DNA from: Halobiforma lacisalsi AJ5
Lineage (GTDB): Archaea > Halobacteriota > Halobacteria > Halobacteriales > Natrialbaceae
Direction of reading: 5' to 3'
DNA: 64,000 nucleotides
NCBI RefSeq assembly: GCF_000226975.2
Contig: NZ_CP019285.1
Coordinates: 434,001 to 498,000 of the forward strand
Every line of letters starts with the position of its first letter. Within the stretch, counting starts at the first letter, position 1. The position numbers were made by a program, and so were the translations under genes. The notes below the pieces were generated by a model. That model was not told the DNA's origin, ran no database searches, and saw nothing but the letters and a program-made list of their open reading frames with translations. Positions 8,551-16,436 of the stretch are shown piece after piece.

Positions 8551-9681
8551 TCGTCGAATATTCACCGCACCGTTCACGTCTGCATTCATCGCCGTTCCAC
8601 ACGACTCACAGACGTACAACCCCCGCTCCACACGGTTACTCTCCTGAATCTGCCCACAGCACGAGCACGTCTTTGAGGTGTTCTCCTCGTCTACGCGATC
8701 AACGAGGATGCCGTGTTCCTCAGCCTTGTATTCGAGCAGATTCGTGAACCGGTCGAACTCCCAGCCGTGGAGTTTCTTGTTCCCCGACGCTCCCCAGTCC
8801 CGCGAGTCGCCGCTGTCGTCTTCGCGGATGTCGCTGAGGTCGCCGACCGCGATCCTCCCAACGTCTTCCTCAACACACCGTTGCACGAGGTGTTTTGAAA
8901 GGGTGTGGAGGAAGTGGTCTTTGCGCCGGGAGAGCTTCCTGCGGGCTTTCCGCGCACGCTTTGACGGCCCGTTCTCGCCTTCCGTCTGATACTCCTCACG
9001 GGAGAAGTAGTGCTTGTCCTCTTTCAGCACGTTCCCCGGATACAGCTCCTTCGAGCTGCCCTCGTAGTCGATGGCGAGATAGTTGCTGATCCCGAGGTCG
9101 ATGCCCGCCGTCTTATCTCCGGGAGCATCTTCAACCGGAATCTCTTTCTTGCAGACGAGGTGGAGTTCCCAGCGGTCGCCGTTCCAGACGGCACGCACCT
9201 GCTGAATGTTCTCCACTTCTACGTCGGGTCGAGTTTCGTACTCCGCGAGGATGAAGTCAGATCGTCCGTCTTTCAGGTTCCAACCTTTCGAGAGGCGAAG
9301 CTGGCCGTGCTTGTCGTCGTGCTTGATACCTTTCTGTTTCCACGTTACGGTGGAGCGCGGGTGTCGGTCGCCACGTTTCCGATAACCGGGTGGGTTGTTG
9401 CCGTCGTCGGAGTTGAACCAACCATTGAACGCCTCAGCAAGTTCTTCGAGAACTCGCTGACTTGACTGAGAATGCAGATCACTGTAGCGTTCGTGGCCTT
9501 TCAACTCCGATTTCAACTCGGCTTCGCCGGGAATCTCACCGTCTTCGTCCCACCGGTCTTGGATGTAGTAACGTCCGACGTTCCACAGTTTGGATGCTGC
9601 GAACCCACACTGGTCGAGATCGTCACGAACCTGACTGTGGTTCGTGATGCGTGCGACGTAGGTGCGGGTTGTCTCCAACAT
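8425..9681 (-). CDS. tnpB: TnpB-family RNA-guided nuclease / IS1341-type transposase accessory protein
   Basis: The 418-residue protein starts at the ATG at 9681 (MLETTRTYVARI, the usual family start). A TATA-like box at 9708-9714 fits a leaderless transcript. RuvC-I is present (GIDLGISN, Asp195), as are RuvC-III (NADVNGAVNI, Asp368) and the four-Cys zinc ribbon (Cys339, 342, 358, 361). At RuvC-II, where most TnpB proteins have a catalytic Glu before DL, this one reads AVGDLSDIRED with Gly280. The protein appears full-length and undamaged. TnpB is known to cleave DNA at the vacated site under guide-RNA control, promoting element retention. Whether this variant cuts is open. Confidence 0.88.
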   Translation of the reverse strand: MLETTRTYVARITNHSQVRDDLDQCGFAASKLWNVGRYYIQDRWDEDGEIPGEAELKSELKGHERYSDLHSQSSQRVLEELAEAFNGWFNSDDGNNPPGYRKRGDRHPRSTVTWKQKGIKHDDKHGQLRLSKGWNLKDGRSDFILAEYETRPDVEVENIQQVRAVWNGDRWELHLVCKKEIPVEDAPGDKTAGIDLGISNYLAIDYEGSSKELYPGNVLKEDKHYFSREEYQTEGENGPSKRARKARRKLSRRKDHFLHTLSKHLVQRCVEEDVGRIAVGDLSDIREDDSGDSRDWGASGNKKLHGWEFDRFTNLLEYKAEEHGILVDRVDEENTSKTCSCCGQIQESNRVERGLYVCESCGTAMNADVNGAVNIRRKITQSPPTGDMSNGWLAQPGVFLFDRESGRFTPREQGVCKP

Positions 9682-9707
9682 CGTACCGTGTCCATAATCA
9701 GTTATGA

Positions 9708-9714
9708 AATATAG
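9708..9714 (-). promoter_or_regulatory. TATA-like box of tnpB
   Basis: TATATTT on the minus strand is about 30 bp before the chosen tnpB ATG, within an AT-rich stretch inside the left end of the element. Confidence 0.4.
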
Positions 9715-9797
9715 AGTATTAAAATCTATGTTCGGCGTGGAATATCCAACTCTATCGGAGTTTATGGCGCGTAACACGGAGTGACGGCGCGTATCCA

Positions 9798-9817
9798 CGG
9801 CCTGAAGGCTGTGGTAT
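9798..9817 (-). repeat. Left-end hairpin of the TnpB element
   Basis: CCACGGCCT-ga-AGGCTGTGG forms an imperfect 9-bp stem and shares the CCTgaAGG centre with the right-end hairpin. It lies between the tnpB promoter and the deoC stop. Confidence 0.5.
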
Positions 9818-9860
9818 TGCGCCTGTTCAGCGTATAACGAAACCGCATTTCCAACTACTG

Positions 9861-10508
9861 TTACTCCTCGTCCAGCGCGGGCGCACCCTCGAGGATCGCG
9901 ACCCCGCTCGAGGCCCCGATGCGTTCGGCGCCGGCGTCAATCATGGCCATCGCCTCGTCGTAGCTGCCGACGCCGCCGCTTGCCTTGACGGGGAGGTACT
10001 CGCTCATGAGTTCGACGTCCGGGACGGTCGCGCCGCCGTCGGCGAAGCCCGTGGCGGTCTTGACCATCGTGGCGTCCGCTTCCTCGGCGGCCTCGCAGGC
10101 CAGGTGTTTCTCCTCGTCGGTCAGCAGCGCAGTCTCGATAATGACCTTGACCGGGATCGGGACGGCGGCGACGAGTTCGGCGAGTTCGTCCCTGACGGCG
10201 TCGGTGTCGCCCGCCTTGAGGCGGCCGACGTTGATCACCACGTCGAGTTCGTCCGCGCCGGCCTTCCAGGCCGCGACCCCTTCGCGTCGCTTGATCTCCG
10301 GGGCGTGCTGGCCGTGAGGGAAGCCGATGACGGTTGCGAGCGTCACGTCGGGGGCGTAGTCGGCCGCCTCCTCGACCGCGTAGGGCGGGATACAGGCGTT
10401 CATCCCGTGTTCCGCGGCCTCGTCGAGGAGCGAGCGAACGTCCTCGAGGGTCGTTTCGGGACCGAGTACCGTGTGATCGATCAGGGGCGCGAGTTCGCTG
10501 CGGTCCAT
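9861..10508 (-). CDS. deoC: Deoxyribose-phosphate aldolase
   Basis: DeoC cleaves 2-deoxyribose 5-phosphate to glyceraldehyde 3-phosphate and acetaldehyde in deoxynucleoside catabolism. The 215-residue TIM-barrel protein carries the Schiff-base lysine in VKTATGF (Lys150) plus the conserved VINVGRLK and KVIIETALL strands. The N-terminus [12 protein letters not shown] is typical. It is divergent from the ribose-1,5-bisphosphate isomerase gene with a 71-bp shared promoter region, which fits a common nucleoside-degradation role. The TnpB element ends about 30 bp after its stop. Confidence 0.95.
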   Translation of the reverse strand: MDRSELAPLIDHTVLGPETTLEDVRSLLDEAAEHGMNACIPPYAVEEAADYAPDVTLATVIGFPHGQHAPEIKRREGVAAWKAGADELDVVINVGRLKAGDTDAVRDELAELVAAVPIPVKVIIETALLTDEEKHLACEAAEEADATMVKTATGFADGGATVPDVELMSEYLPVKASGGVGSYDEAMAMIDAGAERIGASSGVAILEGAPALDEE

Positions 10509-10579
10509 AGCGGACCGATTCGCCGGATCGTGAAAAAGCCGTCCGATCCCTTTTGGTTCGGGGGCACCAACCGCTCCCC

Positions 10580-11575
10580 ATGAACGAGAACCACCCCTCC
10601 GACGGGACCGTAGACGTCGACGCCGCGGTCGTCGATACCGCGGACGACATCGCCGAGATGCGGATCCGCGGGGCCGCGACCATCGCGGACGCGGCCGCCG
10701 AGGCGCTCGCGATCCAAGCCGAGCGCAGCGACGCCGACTCTCCCGCGGCGTTCCAGCGACAGCTCCGGACCGCCGCGAAGACCCTCTACGAGACGCGGCC
10801 GACCGCAGTCAGTCTCCCGAACGCGCTCCGGTACGTCCTCCGGGGGATGGAGGGCGAAACCGTCGCCGACCTGCGGGAGACGACGACCGCCCGCGCCGAG
10901 GAGTTCCGTACCGACCTCGAGCAGGCCCAGGTGACACTCGGCGAGATCGGCGCGAACCGGCTCCGGGACGGCGACGTGGTGATGACCCACTGCCACTCGA
11001 CGGACGCCCTGTCCTGTATCGAGGCCGCGCTCGAGGACGGGAAGGAGATCGAGGCGATCGTCAAGGAGACCCGGCCGCGAAAGCAGGGCCACATCACGGC
11101 CCGTCAACTCCGCGAGTGGGGCGTCCCGGTGACCCTGGTCGTCGACAACGCGGCGCGGCGCTACCTCGACGAGGCCGACCACGTGCTGGTGGGCGCGGAC
11201 AGCATCGCTGCCGACGGGAGCGTCATCAACAAGATCGGCACGAGCGGCCTCGCGGTCAACGCCCGGGAACGGGGCGTGCCGGTGATGGTCGCGGCCCAGA
11301 CGATCAAGCTCCACCCGGACACGATGACCGGCCAGACGGTCGAGATCGAAATGCGCGCCGAAGAGGAGGTGTTGCCCCCGGAGGAGCGCGCTGACATCGT
11401 CGCCGACGCGCCGAACGACGACGGACTCTCCGTCGAGAACCCGGCGTTCGACGTCACCCCGCCCCGACACGTCGATGCGATCGTCACCGAGCGCGGCCAG
11501 TTCCCGCCGGAGAGCATCGTCACGCTAATGCGGGAGTTGTTCGGCGAAACGACCGGCGAGCCCTGGGAAGTCTGA
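10580..11575 (+). CDS. Ribose-1,5-bisphosphate isomerase (eIF2B-like)
   Basis: This enzyme isomerises ribose 1,5-bisphosphate to ribulose 1,5-bisphosphate in archaeal nucleoside degradation. The 331-residue protein belongs to the eIF2B-alpha/MtnA superfamily: [17 protein letters not shown] near the N-terminus, [10 protein letters not shown] with the conserved Cys, and the catalytic-Asp region [21 protein letters not shown]. Its closest relatives are R15P isomerases rather than methylthioribose-1-phosphate isomerase, judged from these motifs and the neighbours. I took the ATG at 10580; an upstream in-frame start adds nine residues without support. PfkB kinase and phosphorylase genes follow, the expected partners of this pathway. 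Confidence 0.88.
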   Translation: MNENHPSDGTVDVDAAVVDTADDIAEMRIRGAATIADAAAEALAIQAERSDADSPAAFQRQLRTAAKTLYETRPTAVSLPNALRYVLRGMEGETVADLRETTTARAEEFRTDLEQAQVTLGEIGANRLRDGDVVMTHCHSTDALSCIEAALEDGKEIEAIVKETRPRKQGHITARQLREWGVPVTLVVDNAARRYLDEADHVLVGADSIAADGSVINKIGTSGLAVNARERGVPVMVAAQTIKLHPDTMTGQTVEIEMRAEEEVLPPEERADIVADAPNDDGLSVENPAFDVTPPRHVDAIVTERGQFPPESIVTLMRELFGETTGEPWEV

Positions 11576-11679
11576 GCCGGTCGTTCGGGGCCTCGAACGT
11601 CTGACGCACGGCAGACGAACACTACATACGGACGCCCAACGGCCGGGTTCCCGGCGGGTTCGATCGGAAAGTGTTTGTG

Positions 11680-11695
11680 ACTGGTACGTACCAGT
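11680..11695. promoter_or_regulatory. 16-bp perfect palindrome before the DUF63 gene
   Basis: ACTGGTACGTACCAGT is its own reverse complement and ends 6 bp before the ATG at 11702. In a leaderless gene this is the core-promoter/start region, so a bound dimer would block transcription. The regulator is unknown. Confidence 0.45.
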
Positions 11696-11701
11696 ACGCA
11701 T

Positions 11702-12523
11702 ATGGTGTTACCAGAGGGGTTCGTGCTCCCGCCGTGGTACTTCCTCGTGGCGATCCTGGTGGTCCTCGGCGGCGTGCTGGCGATGCTGTGGGCGCTCGAG
11801 CCGCCGGTAACCGACCGGACGGTGGTCGCGTTCGTTCCCTGGATGATGTTCGGGTCGGCCCTGCACGTGTTGCACCAACTGGGCGCCTATCCGGACAGCA
11901 TCGCGGTGCTGTTTACCTCGCCCGGCGTCTACCTGGTGACGGCGATCGTCGGGGGCCTCGTGTGGATCCTCGGGATTTTCCTCGAGGCAGCGGGACTCCA
12001 GCGGTCGATCGAGCGATTCGTCGGCGTCACGGGGACCGGCTTCTTCGTCGTCTTCGCGATGTTCGCGCTCCAGTTGGGGTGGGCTGCCGGCACCTTCGAG
12101 CCGTTCTGGCCCGTCATCGCCGTCGTCCTCTCGGGGATCGTCACCGCGCTCGCGTGGCTCGCGCTCGGGATCTGGTTTACCGACGTCGCGGCGATCACCG
12201 GCATGACCGGCGTCGTCGTCGTCTTCGGGCACGTGCTGGACGGCGTCTCCACTGCGGTCGGCTACGACGTCCTCGGCGCGGGCGAGAACGTTCCCCTCTC
12301 GCAACTGCTGCTCGAGGCGGGCGAGGCGCTCCCGACCGCCGAGTACGTCGGCGGCGGGTGGGTGTTCGTCGTGGTGAAGGCCGCCCTCGCGCTGGCGATC
12401 CTGGGCCTGTTCACGGAGTACGTCGAGGAACGTCCCGGAGAGGCGCGGACGATCCTCGCGCTGGTCGCTGCCGTCGGTCTCGGCCCGGGCACCCACAACG
12501 TCTTGCTGTTCCTCGTCGCCTAG
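11702..12523 (+). CDS. DUF63 family integral membrane protein
   Basis: The 273-residue protein has about eight hydrophobic segments spread over its length. It matches the archaeal DUF63 family, with the conserved features MMFGSALHVLHQLG, FGHVLDGVSTAVGYD and GLGPGTHNVLL. Function is not known; the polar His/Asp residues inside the helices suggest transport or metal/quinone chemistry. It lies between the R15P isomerase and the PfkB kinase (37 bp before the latter), so it may move a nucleoside or sugar. That is inference from position only. A perfect palindrome sits just before its start codon. Confidence 0.8.
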   Translation: MVLPEGFVLPPWYFLVAILVVLGGVLAMLWALEPPVTDRTVVAFVPWMMFGSALHVLHQLGAYPDSIAVLFTSPGVYLVTAIVGGLVWILGIFLEAAGLQRSIERFVGVTGTGFFVVFAMFALQLGWAAGTFEPFWPVIAVVLSGIVTALAWLALGIWFTDVAAITGMTGVVVVFGHVLDGVSTAVGYDVLGAGENVPLSQLLLEAGEALPTAEYVGGGWVFVVVKAALALAILGLFTEYVEERPGEARTILALVAAVGLGPGTHNVLLFLVA

Positions 12524-12560
12524 ACTTTTCCCCGCGGGCACCGACGTTCTACCGTCTACT

Positions 12561-13463
12561 ATGGTCAAGGTCCTTACTGCCGGTCACGTCAACTGGGACG
12601 TGACGCTCCGTATCGACGATTTTCCCCGCCCTGACGGCGAAGCTGCGATCCGCTCTCAGCGCCAGTCCGGCGGCGGCAGCGCCGCCAACGTCGCCGCCGC
12701 GCTCTCCGGTCTCGAGGTCGAGGCCGGTCTCATCGGCAGCGTCGGCGACGACGAAAACGGCGTCCTCGCCCGCCGCGACCTCGAAGACGCGGGCGTCTCC
12801 CTCGAGGGGGTGCGCGTGGTCGAGGACGCGGAGACGGCCGTCAAGTACCTGCTGGTCGACGACGACGGCGAGGTGGCGGTGCTTGGCAACGACGGCGTCA
12901 ACGAGGCCGTCGGCCCGGACGACCTCGATCGCGACCGGATCCGGGCGGCCGACCACGTCCATCTGACCAGCCAGCGACCCGATACCGCAGCGGCGATCGC
13001 GACGACGGCGCGCGAAGGCGGCGCGACGGTCAGTTTCGATCCCGGCCGACGACTCGAGGACCGCAGGCGCGAGTACCGCGATGCGCTCGCGACAGCGGAC
13101 GTCCTCTTCGCGAACGACCGGGAGATCGCCGCCCTGCTGGAGGACGAGTACGAGTACGTCGGCTCGGCGTTCGACGACCGGATCGTCGTCGTCAAATACG
13201 GCGGCGACGGGGCGAAGGTCCACACGCCCGAGGCGACTTACGAACACCCGGGGTTCGACGTCGACCCGGTCGACACGGCCGGCGCGGGCGACGCCTTCGC
13301 CGCCGGATTCCTGGCCGTCCTGCTCGAGGAGGACGGCCGAGGCGACGTCGAACGCGCGCTCGAGTACGCAAACGCCTGCGGCGCGATCACGGCGAGTCGG
13401 GAGGGAGCCCGTAGCGCACCGACTGCGGCGGAAGTGTCCGACTTCTTCGCGACCCGTTACTGA
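12561..13463 (+). CDS. PfkB-family sugar kinase, candidate ribose-1-phosphate kinase
   Basis: The 300-residue ribokinase-fold protein has the two PfkB signatures. The N-terminal glycine-rich motif is SGGGSAANVAAALSGL (residues 36-51) and the C-terminal anion-hole/catalytic motif is DTAGAGDAFAAGF (238-250, catalytic Asp244). In haloarchaea a PfkB kinase that phosphorylates ribose 1-phosphate to ribose 1,5-bisphosphate is known in the pentose bisphosphate pathway. Here the gene sits between R15P isomerase and nucleoside phosphorylase, so that substrate is the best guess. Other sugars or nucleosides remain possible. Confidence 0.85.
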   Translation: MVKVLTAGHVNWDVTLRIDDFPRPDGEAAIRSQRQSGGGSAANVAAALSGLEVEAGLIGSVGDDENGVLARRDLEDAGVSLEGVRVVEDAETAVKYLLVDDDGEVAVLGNDGVNEAVGPDDLDRDRIRAADHVHLTSQRPDTAAAIATTAREGGATVSFDPGRRLEDRRREYRDALATADVLFANDREIAALLEDEYEYVGSAFDDRIVVVKYGGDGAKVHTPEATYEHPGFDVDPVDTAGAGDAFAAGFLAVLLEEDGRGDVERALEYANACGAITASREGARSAPTAAEVSDFFATRY

Positions 13464-13520
13464 ACGAGTCGCTTGCCGTGACCGTCGCCTTCTCAAGAAA
13501 TGTCGTCTGACGGAAACTAT

Positions 13521-13567
13521 ATACCCGGTGACGTTGGGGTATCCAGTAGAAGTCACGGCGACGTGAC
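13521..13567. promoter_or_regulatory. Two dyads before the HalOD1 gene
   Basis: ATACCC-N10-GGGTAT spans 13521-13542 and overlaps the AT-rich core TATATA. GTCACG-GCGA-CGTGAC spans 13552-13567, ending 8 bp before the ATG at 13576. Both are plausible operator half-site pairs, and no regulator is identified. Confidence 0.35.
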
Positions 13568-13575
13568 GGAGAGAC

Positions 13576-13881
13576 ATGACGGAAGGAAGGATACGCGAGT
13601 CCGGCGGCCGACAGTACCGTCGGTGCGTCCGCTACGAGCGAACGGAGGGGGAACCGCCGAGCGTCGCGACGGCGACGGCGTTGGCACGCTTTCGCGACGA
13701 AGACGTAACCAGCACCAACACTCGGCTCTACGACTACGTCGATCCGGAGGCGCTCGACGCGCTGTTCCGGACCGACGACGACCTCGAGCGCGACCGGGCT
13801 GTGTCGCTCGTCTCGTTCGACGTGGACGGGGCGACCGTCCGCGTGTGGCCCGACCGGGTCGAGGTGTCGCCGCCGAACTGA
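13576..13881 (+). CDS. HalOD1 output-domain protein
   Basis: This 101-residue protein matches the haloarchaeal HalOD1 output domain. The central LYDYVDPEALDALF and the C-terminal strands (VSFDVDGATVRVWPDRVEV) are the family pattern. HalOD1 is usually the effector half of haloarchaeal two-component or signalling proteins; here it stands alone, without receiver or sensor. It lies between the PfkB kinase and the nucleoside phosphorylase. Its role could be regulatory, but no DNA-binding motif is visible. Confidence 0.75.
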   Translation: MTEGRIRESGGRQYRRCVRYERTEGEPPSVATATALARFRDEDVTSTNTRLYDYVDPEALDALFRTDDDLERDRAVSLVSFDVDGATVRVWPDRVEVSPPN

Positions 13882-14004
13882 TGGTCCCGCGCTGACGAGC
13901 GATCGTGGGCCAGTCGATTCGTCACAGCGGTCGGTCTCGCCAGCCCGACCGCCCGCGGGTCCGCTCTCGAACCTTTTTTCTCGTCACCGGGGGAAAGCGA
14001 CGGT

Positions 14005-14733
14005 ATGGCAACGCAACCGCACCTGCTAGTCGAGGAGGGCGACCTGAACGACGTCGCGCTGATCCCGGGCGACCCCGGCCGCGTCGATCGAATCGCGGAC
14101 CACTGCGACGAGAGCGAGACGATCGCCAGGAACCGCGAGTACAAGGTCGTCAACGCCACCTACGAGGGGCGGGAGCTGACGATCTGTTCGACAGGGATCG
14201 GCTGTCCCTCCGCGGCGATCGCCATCGAGGAGATGGCAAACGTCGGCGTCGAGACGTTCATCCGCGTCGGGACGACCGGCGCGCTCCAGTCGGAGATCGA
14301 GATCGGCGACATGATCGTCGCGACCGGCGCGGCGAAAAACGAGGGGACCACGAAACGGTACGAGTCCGTCGAGTTCCCCGCCGTCCCGGATTACGACGTG
14401 CTGTCGGCGTTGGTCGACTCTGCGGAAGCGAACGATGAAGACGTTCACGTCGGCCCGATCGCCTCCGACGACGCCTACTACGCCGAGACCGACGAACACG
14501 TCCACGACTGGGAGGACGCCGGCCTGCTCGCGGTCGAGATGGAGGCCGCGGCCGTCTTCTCGCTGGCCCGCCGCAAGGGGCTGCGCGCCGGCGCGATCTG
14601 TACCGTCGACGGCAACCTCGTCGAAGGCACCCAGAAGGGGACCGACACCGAGGACGACGAACTCCCCGAGAAAGCCAAGAACAACGTCGGCCGCGCGATC
14701 GATATCTCCCTCGAGGCAACAACCGACCTGTAA
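14005..14733 (+). CDS. udp: Nucleoside phosphorylase (uridine phosphorylase family)
   Basis: This enzyme should split a nucleoside with phosphate into base and ribose 1-phosphate. The 242-residue protein shows the PNP/UDP family pattern: phosphate-binding IPGDPGRVDRIA, the STGIGCPSAAIAIEE loop, RVGTTGAL, and the ribose-binding VEMEAAAVFSLA with its paired Glu residues. In the window's nucleoside block it would supply ribose 1-phosphate to the PfkB kinase and then the R15P isomerase. Uridine specificity is suggested by family resemblance, but guanosine/inosine phosphorylases share the motifs. Confidence 0.9.
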   Translation: MATQPHLLVEEGDLNDVALIPGDPGRVDRIADHCDESETIARNREYKVVNATYEGRELTICSTGIGCPSAAIAIEEMANVGVETFIRVGTTGALQSEIEIGDMIVATGAAKNEGTTKRYESVEFPAVPDYDVLSALVDSAEANDEDVHVGPIASDDAYYAETDEHVHDWEDAGLLAVEMEAAAVFSLARRKGLRAGAICTVDGNLVEGTQKGTDTEDDELPEKAKNNVGRAIDISLEATTDL

Positions 14734-14779
14734 CGGGGCCCCGTTTGGGACTGATTTCGGAGCCCCCGTCCGAGTTCAC

Positions 14780-15034
14780 TCAGTTCCCTTCCCGTTCGGA
14801 TCCGGTCCTCGTACCTTCCCCATCGAACGTCGAGCGGAGCCGCCACTCGCGGGGATCGGTCGCTAGCGAGTACGAGACCACCCCGGCGAAGACGACGAGG
14901 TAGTACGCCGTCACGGGCAACTCGAGCGCCCTGAACACGAGCGTCGCCACGATAATCCAGACGACGACGACCGCGACGTCGACGAGCAGATCGGCGACCC
15001 GCTCGTCGGAGGGTCGCAACCCTTGTCCGGCCAT
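14780..15034 (-). CDS. Small membrane protein (two helices)
   Basis: The 84-residue protein from the ATG at 15034 has two hydrophobic segments (LLVDVAVVVVWIIVATLVF and YYLVVFAGVVSYSLA) and a polar tail. I do not recognise a named family. A longer reading upstream to 15196 is proline/arginine-rich and unlikely to be translated. It is convergent with the nucleoside phosphorylase and probably independent of it. Confidence 0.55.
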   Translation of the reverse strand: MAGQGLRPSDERVADLLVDVAVVVVWIIVATLVFRALELPVTAYYLVVFAGVVSYSLATDPREWRLRSTFDGEGTRTGSEREGN

Positions 15035-15120
15035 ACCGGGACCAACGATGCCGACGCTAGTAAATGTCCGCGCCGGCGTAGGCCGGGTGAGCCGGACCGG
15101 GGCGGGGGCAGGGGTGACGA

Positions 15121-16308
15121 TCAGAAGTGGAGGCCGTGCTTCTCGAGCAGGTGGTGGGCCGCCGTCCCCCAGGTGAAGTCGCCCCCGGGCCACCACGTCC
15201 GGGCGTTGTTGATCCCGCCGACGAGCACGTAGTCGTCGGGGTTCTCGGGATCGGCACGGAAATTGACCGAGCCGCTGTCCCCGTCAGTGAGGTCCTCCTC
15301 GTTGCCCCAGACGAGCTGTCCGGGTTTACAGATCTCGCCGGCATAACAGGTGACGGCGTTGACGCCCTGGACCTCGCCGACCGTGTGATCGGAGAAGGCC
15401 CCGATCTTCTCGAGCGTGGCTTCACGGGCCATCAGATCCGCTAGCCCGTCCCGCGTGAACTGGCCGATCACCGTCGAGGGTTCGGCCCGCTCGATCTCGG
15501 TCGCCGGCCGGAACTCGTCGACGGGGTCGATCTGGACGGTGTCGGCCGCGGGATAGCCGCGGACGACCTCACCGATCCGGTGGCGCTCGTCGTCCTCGTC
15601 GGACCGGAGCTCGAGCGGTTCGCCGCTGTGTTCCTCCTCCTTGGTTCCCTGCTCGCCGTAGACGTGGTTCGAGGTCGCGAAGTACCGCGACCCGTCCTCG
15701 GCGTCGAACAGCGCGGGCGTCAGGGTCCCCGAGGCCCGTTCGCTGTGACAGACGACGCCGCCGGGAACCCGTTCGGGGTCCAGGTCCTGCACCCGGTAGG
15801 CGTCCGATTCGTCGGCTTCCTGCTCCGGCGGCGGCGGAATCTCGTCGACGACGGTCAGGTCGATCGGGACGCTCGAGGTGACGTCCTCGATCTGCTCGAG
15901 GACCCCCTCGTCGGTGGCGTTGACCGAGACCGATGCCTCGGGCCGATCGTAGCTCCCGGGGACGACGAACGACGAGATGAGCGGGGAGAGCCCCAGATCG
16001 TGGATGGCGTCCTGGGCGTCGAACGCCAGTCGAAGGCTCTCCTGCCATGGGATCGGTACGTCCTTCGTGCGGGGCTCGAGGTCGGTCCCGTCGGCGTCGG
16101 GACTCGGGCGGGCGAGGGCGTAGGTGATCGAGCCGAGGTCTTCCGATGAAACGTAGTTCGCCGCGCCGACGCCCCAAACGAGCGTCGCGGCGACGCCGGT
16201 GTTGACCCCGGCACGGAGCAGCTGGCGGCGGTCGATTCTCGATCGCTCGGTGCTCGAGTCGTCGCCGGTCGACGCGTCCTCCGCGTCCGGTCGGTCATCG
16301 GTCGCCAC
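15121..16308 (-). CDS. Tat-exported chymotrypsin-like serine protease homologue
   Basis: The 395-residue product from a GTG at 16308 has a twin-arginine signal (RRQLLRAG followed by a hydrophobic stretch), so it is probably exported folded. The later part resembles a trypsin fold: a His in TSNHVYG, an acidic residue in the DPVDEF region, and the nucleophile motif DGDSGSVNF. Two Cys pairs (CHS...; CYAGEIC) may form disulfides outside the cell. About 130 residues of unknown fold lie between the signal and the protease part. In-frame sequence upstream of 16308 has poor composition and no better start. The substrate is unknown, and an inactive homologue is possible. Confidence 0.7.
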   Translation of the reverse strand: MATDDRPDAEDASTGDDSSTERSRIDRRQLLRAGVNTGVAATLVWGVGAANYVSSEDLGSITYALARPSPDADGTDLEPRTKDVPIPWQESLRLAFDAQDAIHDLGLSPLISSFVVPGSYDRPEASVSVNATDEGVLEQIEDVTSSVPIDLTVVDEIPPPPEQEADESDAYRVQDLDPERVPGGVVCHSERASGTLTPALFDAEDGSRYFATSNHVYGEQGTKEEEHSGEPLELRSDEDDERHRIGEVVRGYPAADTVQIDPVDEFRPATEIERAEPSTVIGQFTRDGLADLMAREATLEKIGAFSDHTVGEVQGVNAVTCYAGEICKPGQLVWGNEEDLTDGDSGSVNFRADPENPDDYVLVGGINNARTWWPGGDFTWGTAAHHLLEKHGLHF

Positions 16309-16436
16309 GTCAGACAGAGTACGACGGGACGCCGTATATGCGTTCGAGTTGCGTATTCCGAACCCTCTGGGTTCGACGACGGTCTCGACGGCGAACCGAT
16401 CCGGAGACGGTGAAAACGATCGTCGCGGGACGCGAG

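Larger units (their letters stand above)
8331..9835 (-). mobile_element. TnpB-only insertion sequence (IS1341 type, IS200/IS605 group)
   Basis: The element carries only a tnpB-type gene and no tnpA. On the right side (8340-8361) is a near-perfect palindrome TCCTCCGCCTgaAGGCGGAGGA next to the sequence GTCAAT (minus strand). On the left side (about 9798-9817) is a similar hairpin, CCACGGCCTgaAGGCTGTGG. Subterminal hairpins sharing the CCTgaAGG centre are what this group uses as ends. Exact ends are uncertain by about 10 bp because these elements make no target duplication. With no TnpA it depends on a transposase elsewhere in the cell. Confidence 0.75.

Noticed and set aside
9682..9798. Longer tnpB start at 9798
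   Set aside because: The extra 39 residues cover the TATA box and left-end hairpin; family members start at MLETTRTY.
8331..9835. TnpA transposase in the IS
   Set aside because: No second gene with a Y1 HUH motif is present inside or beside the element.
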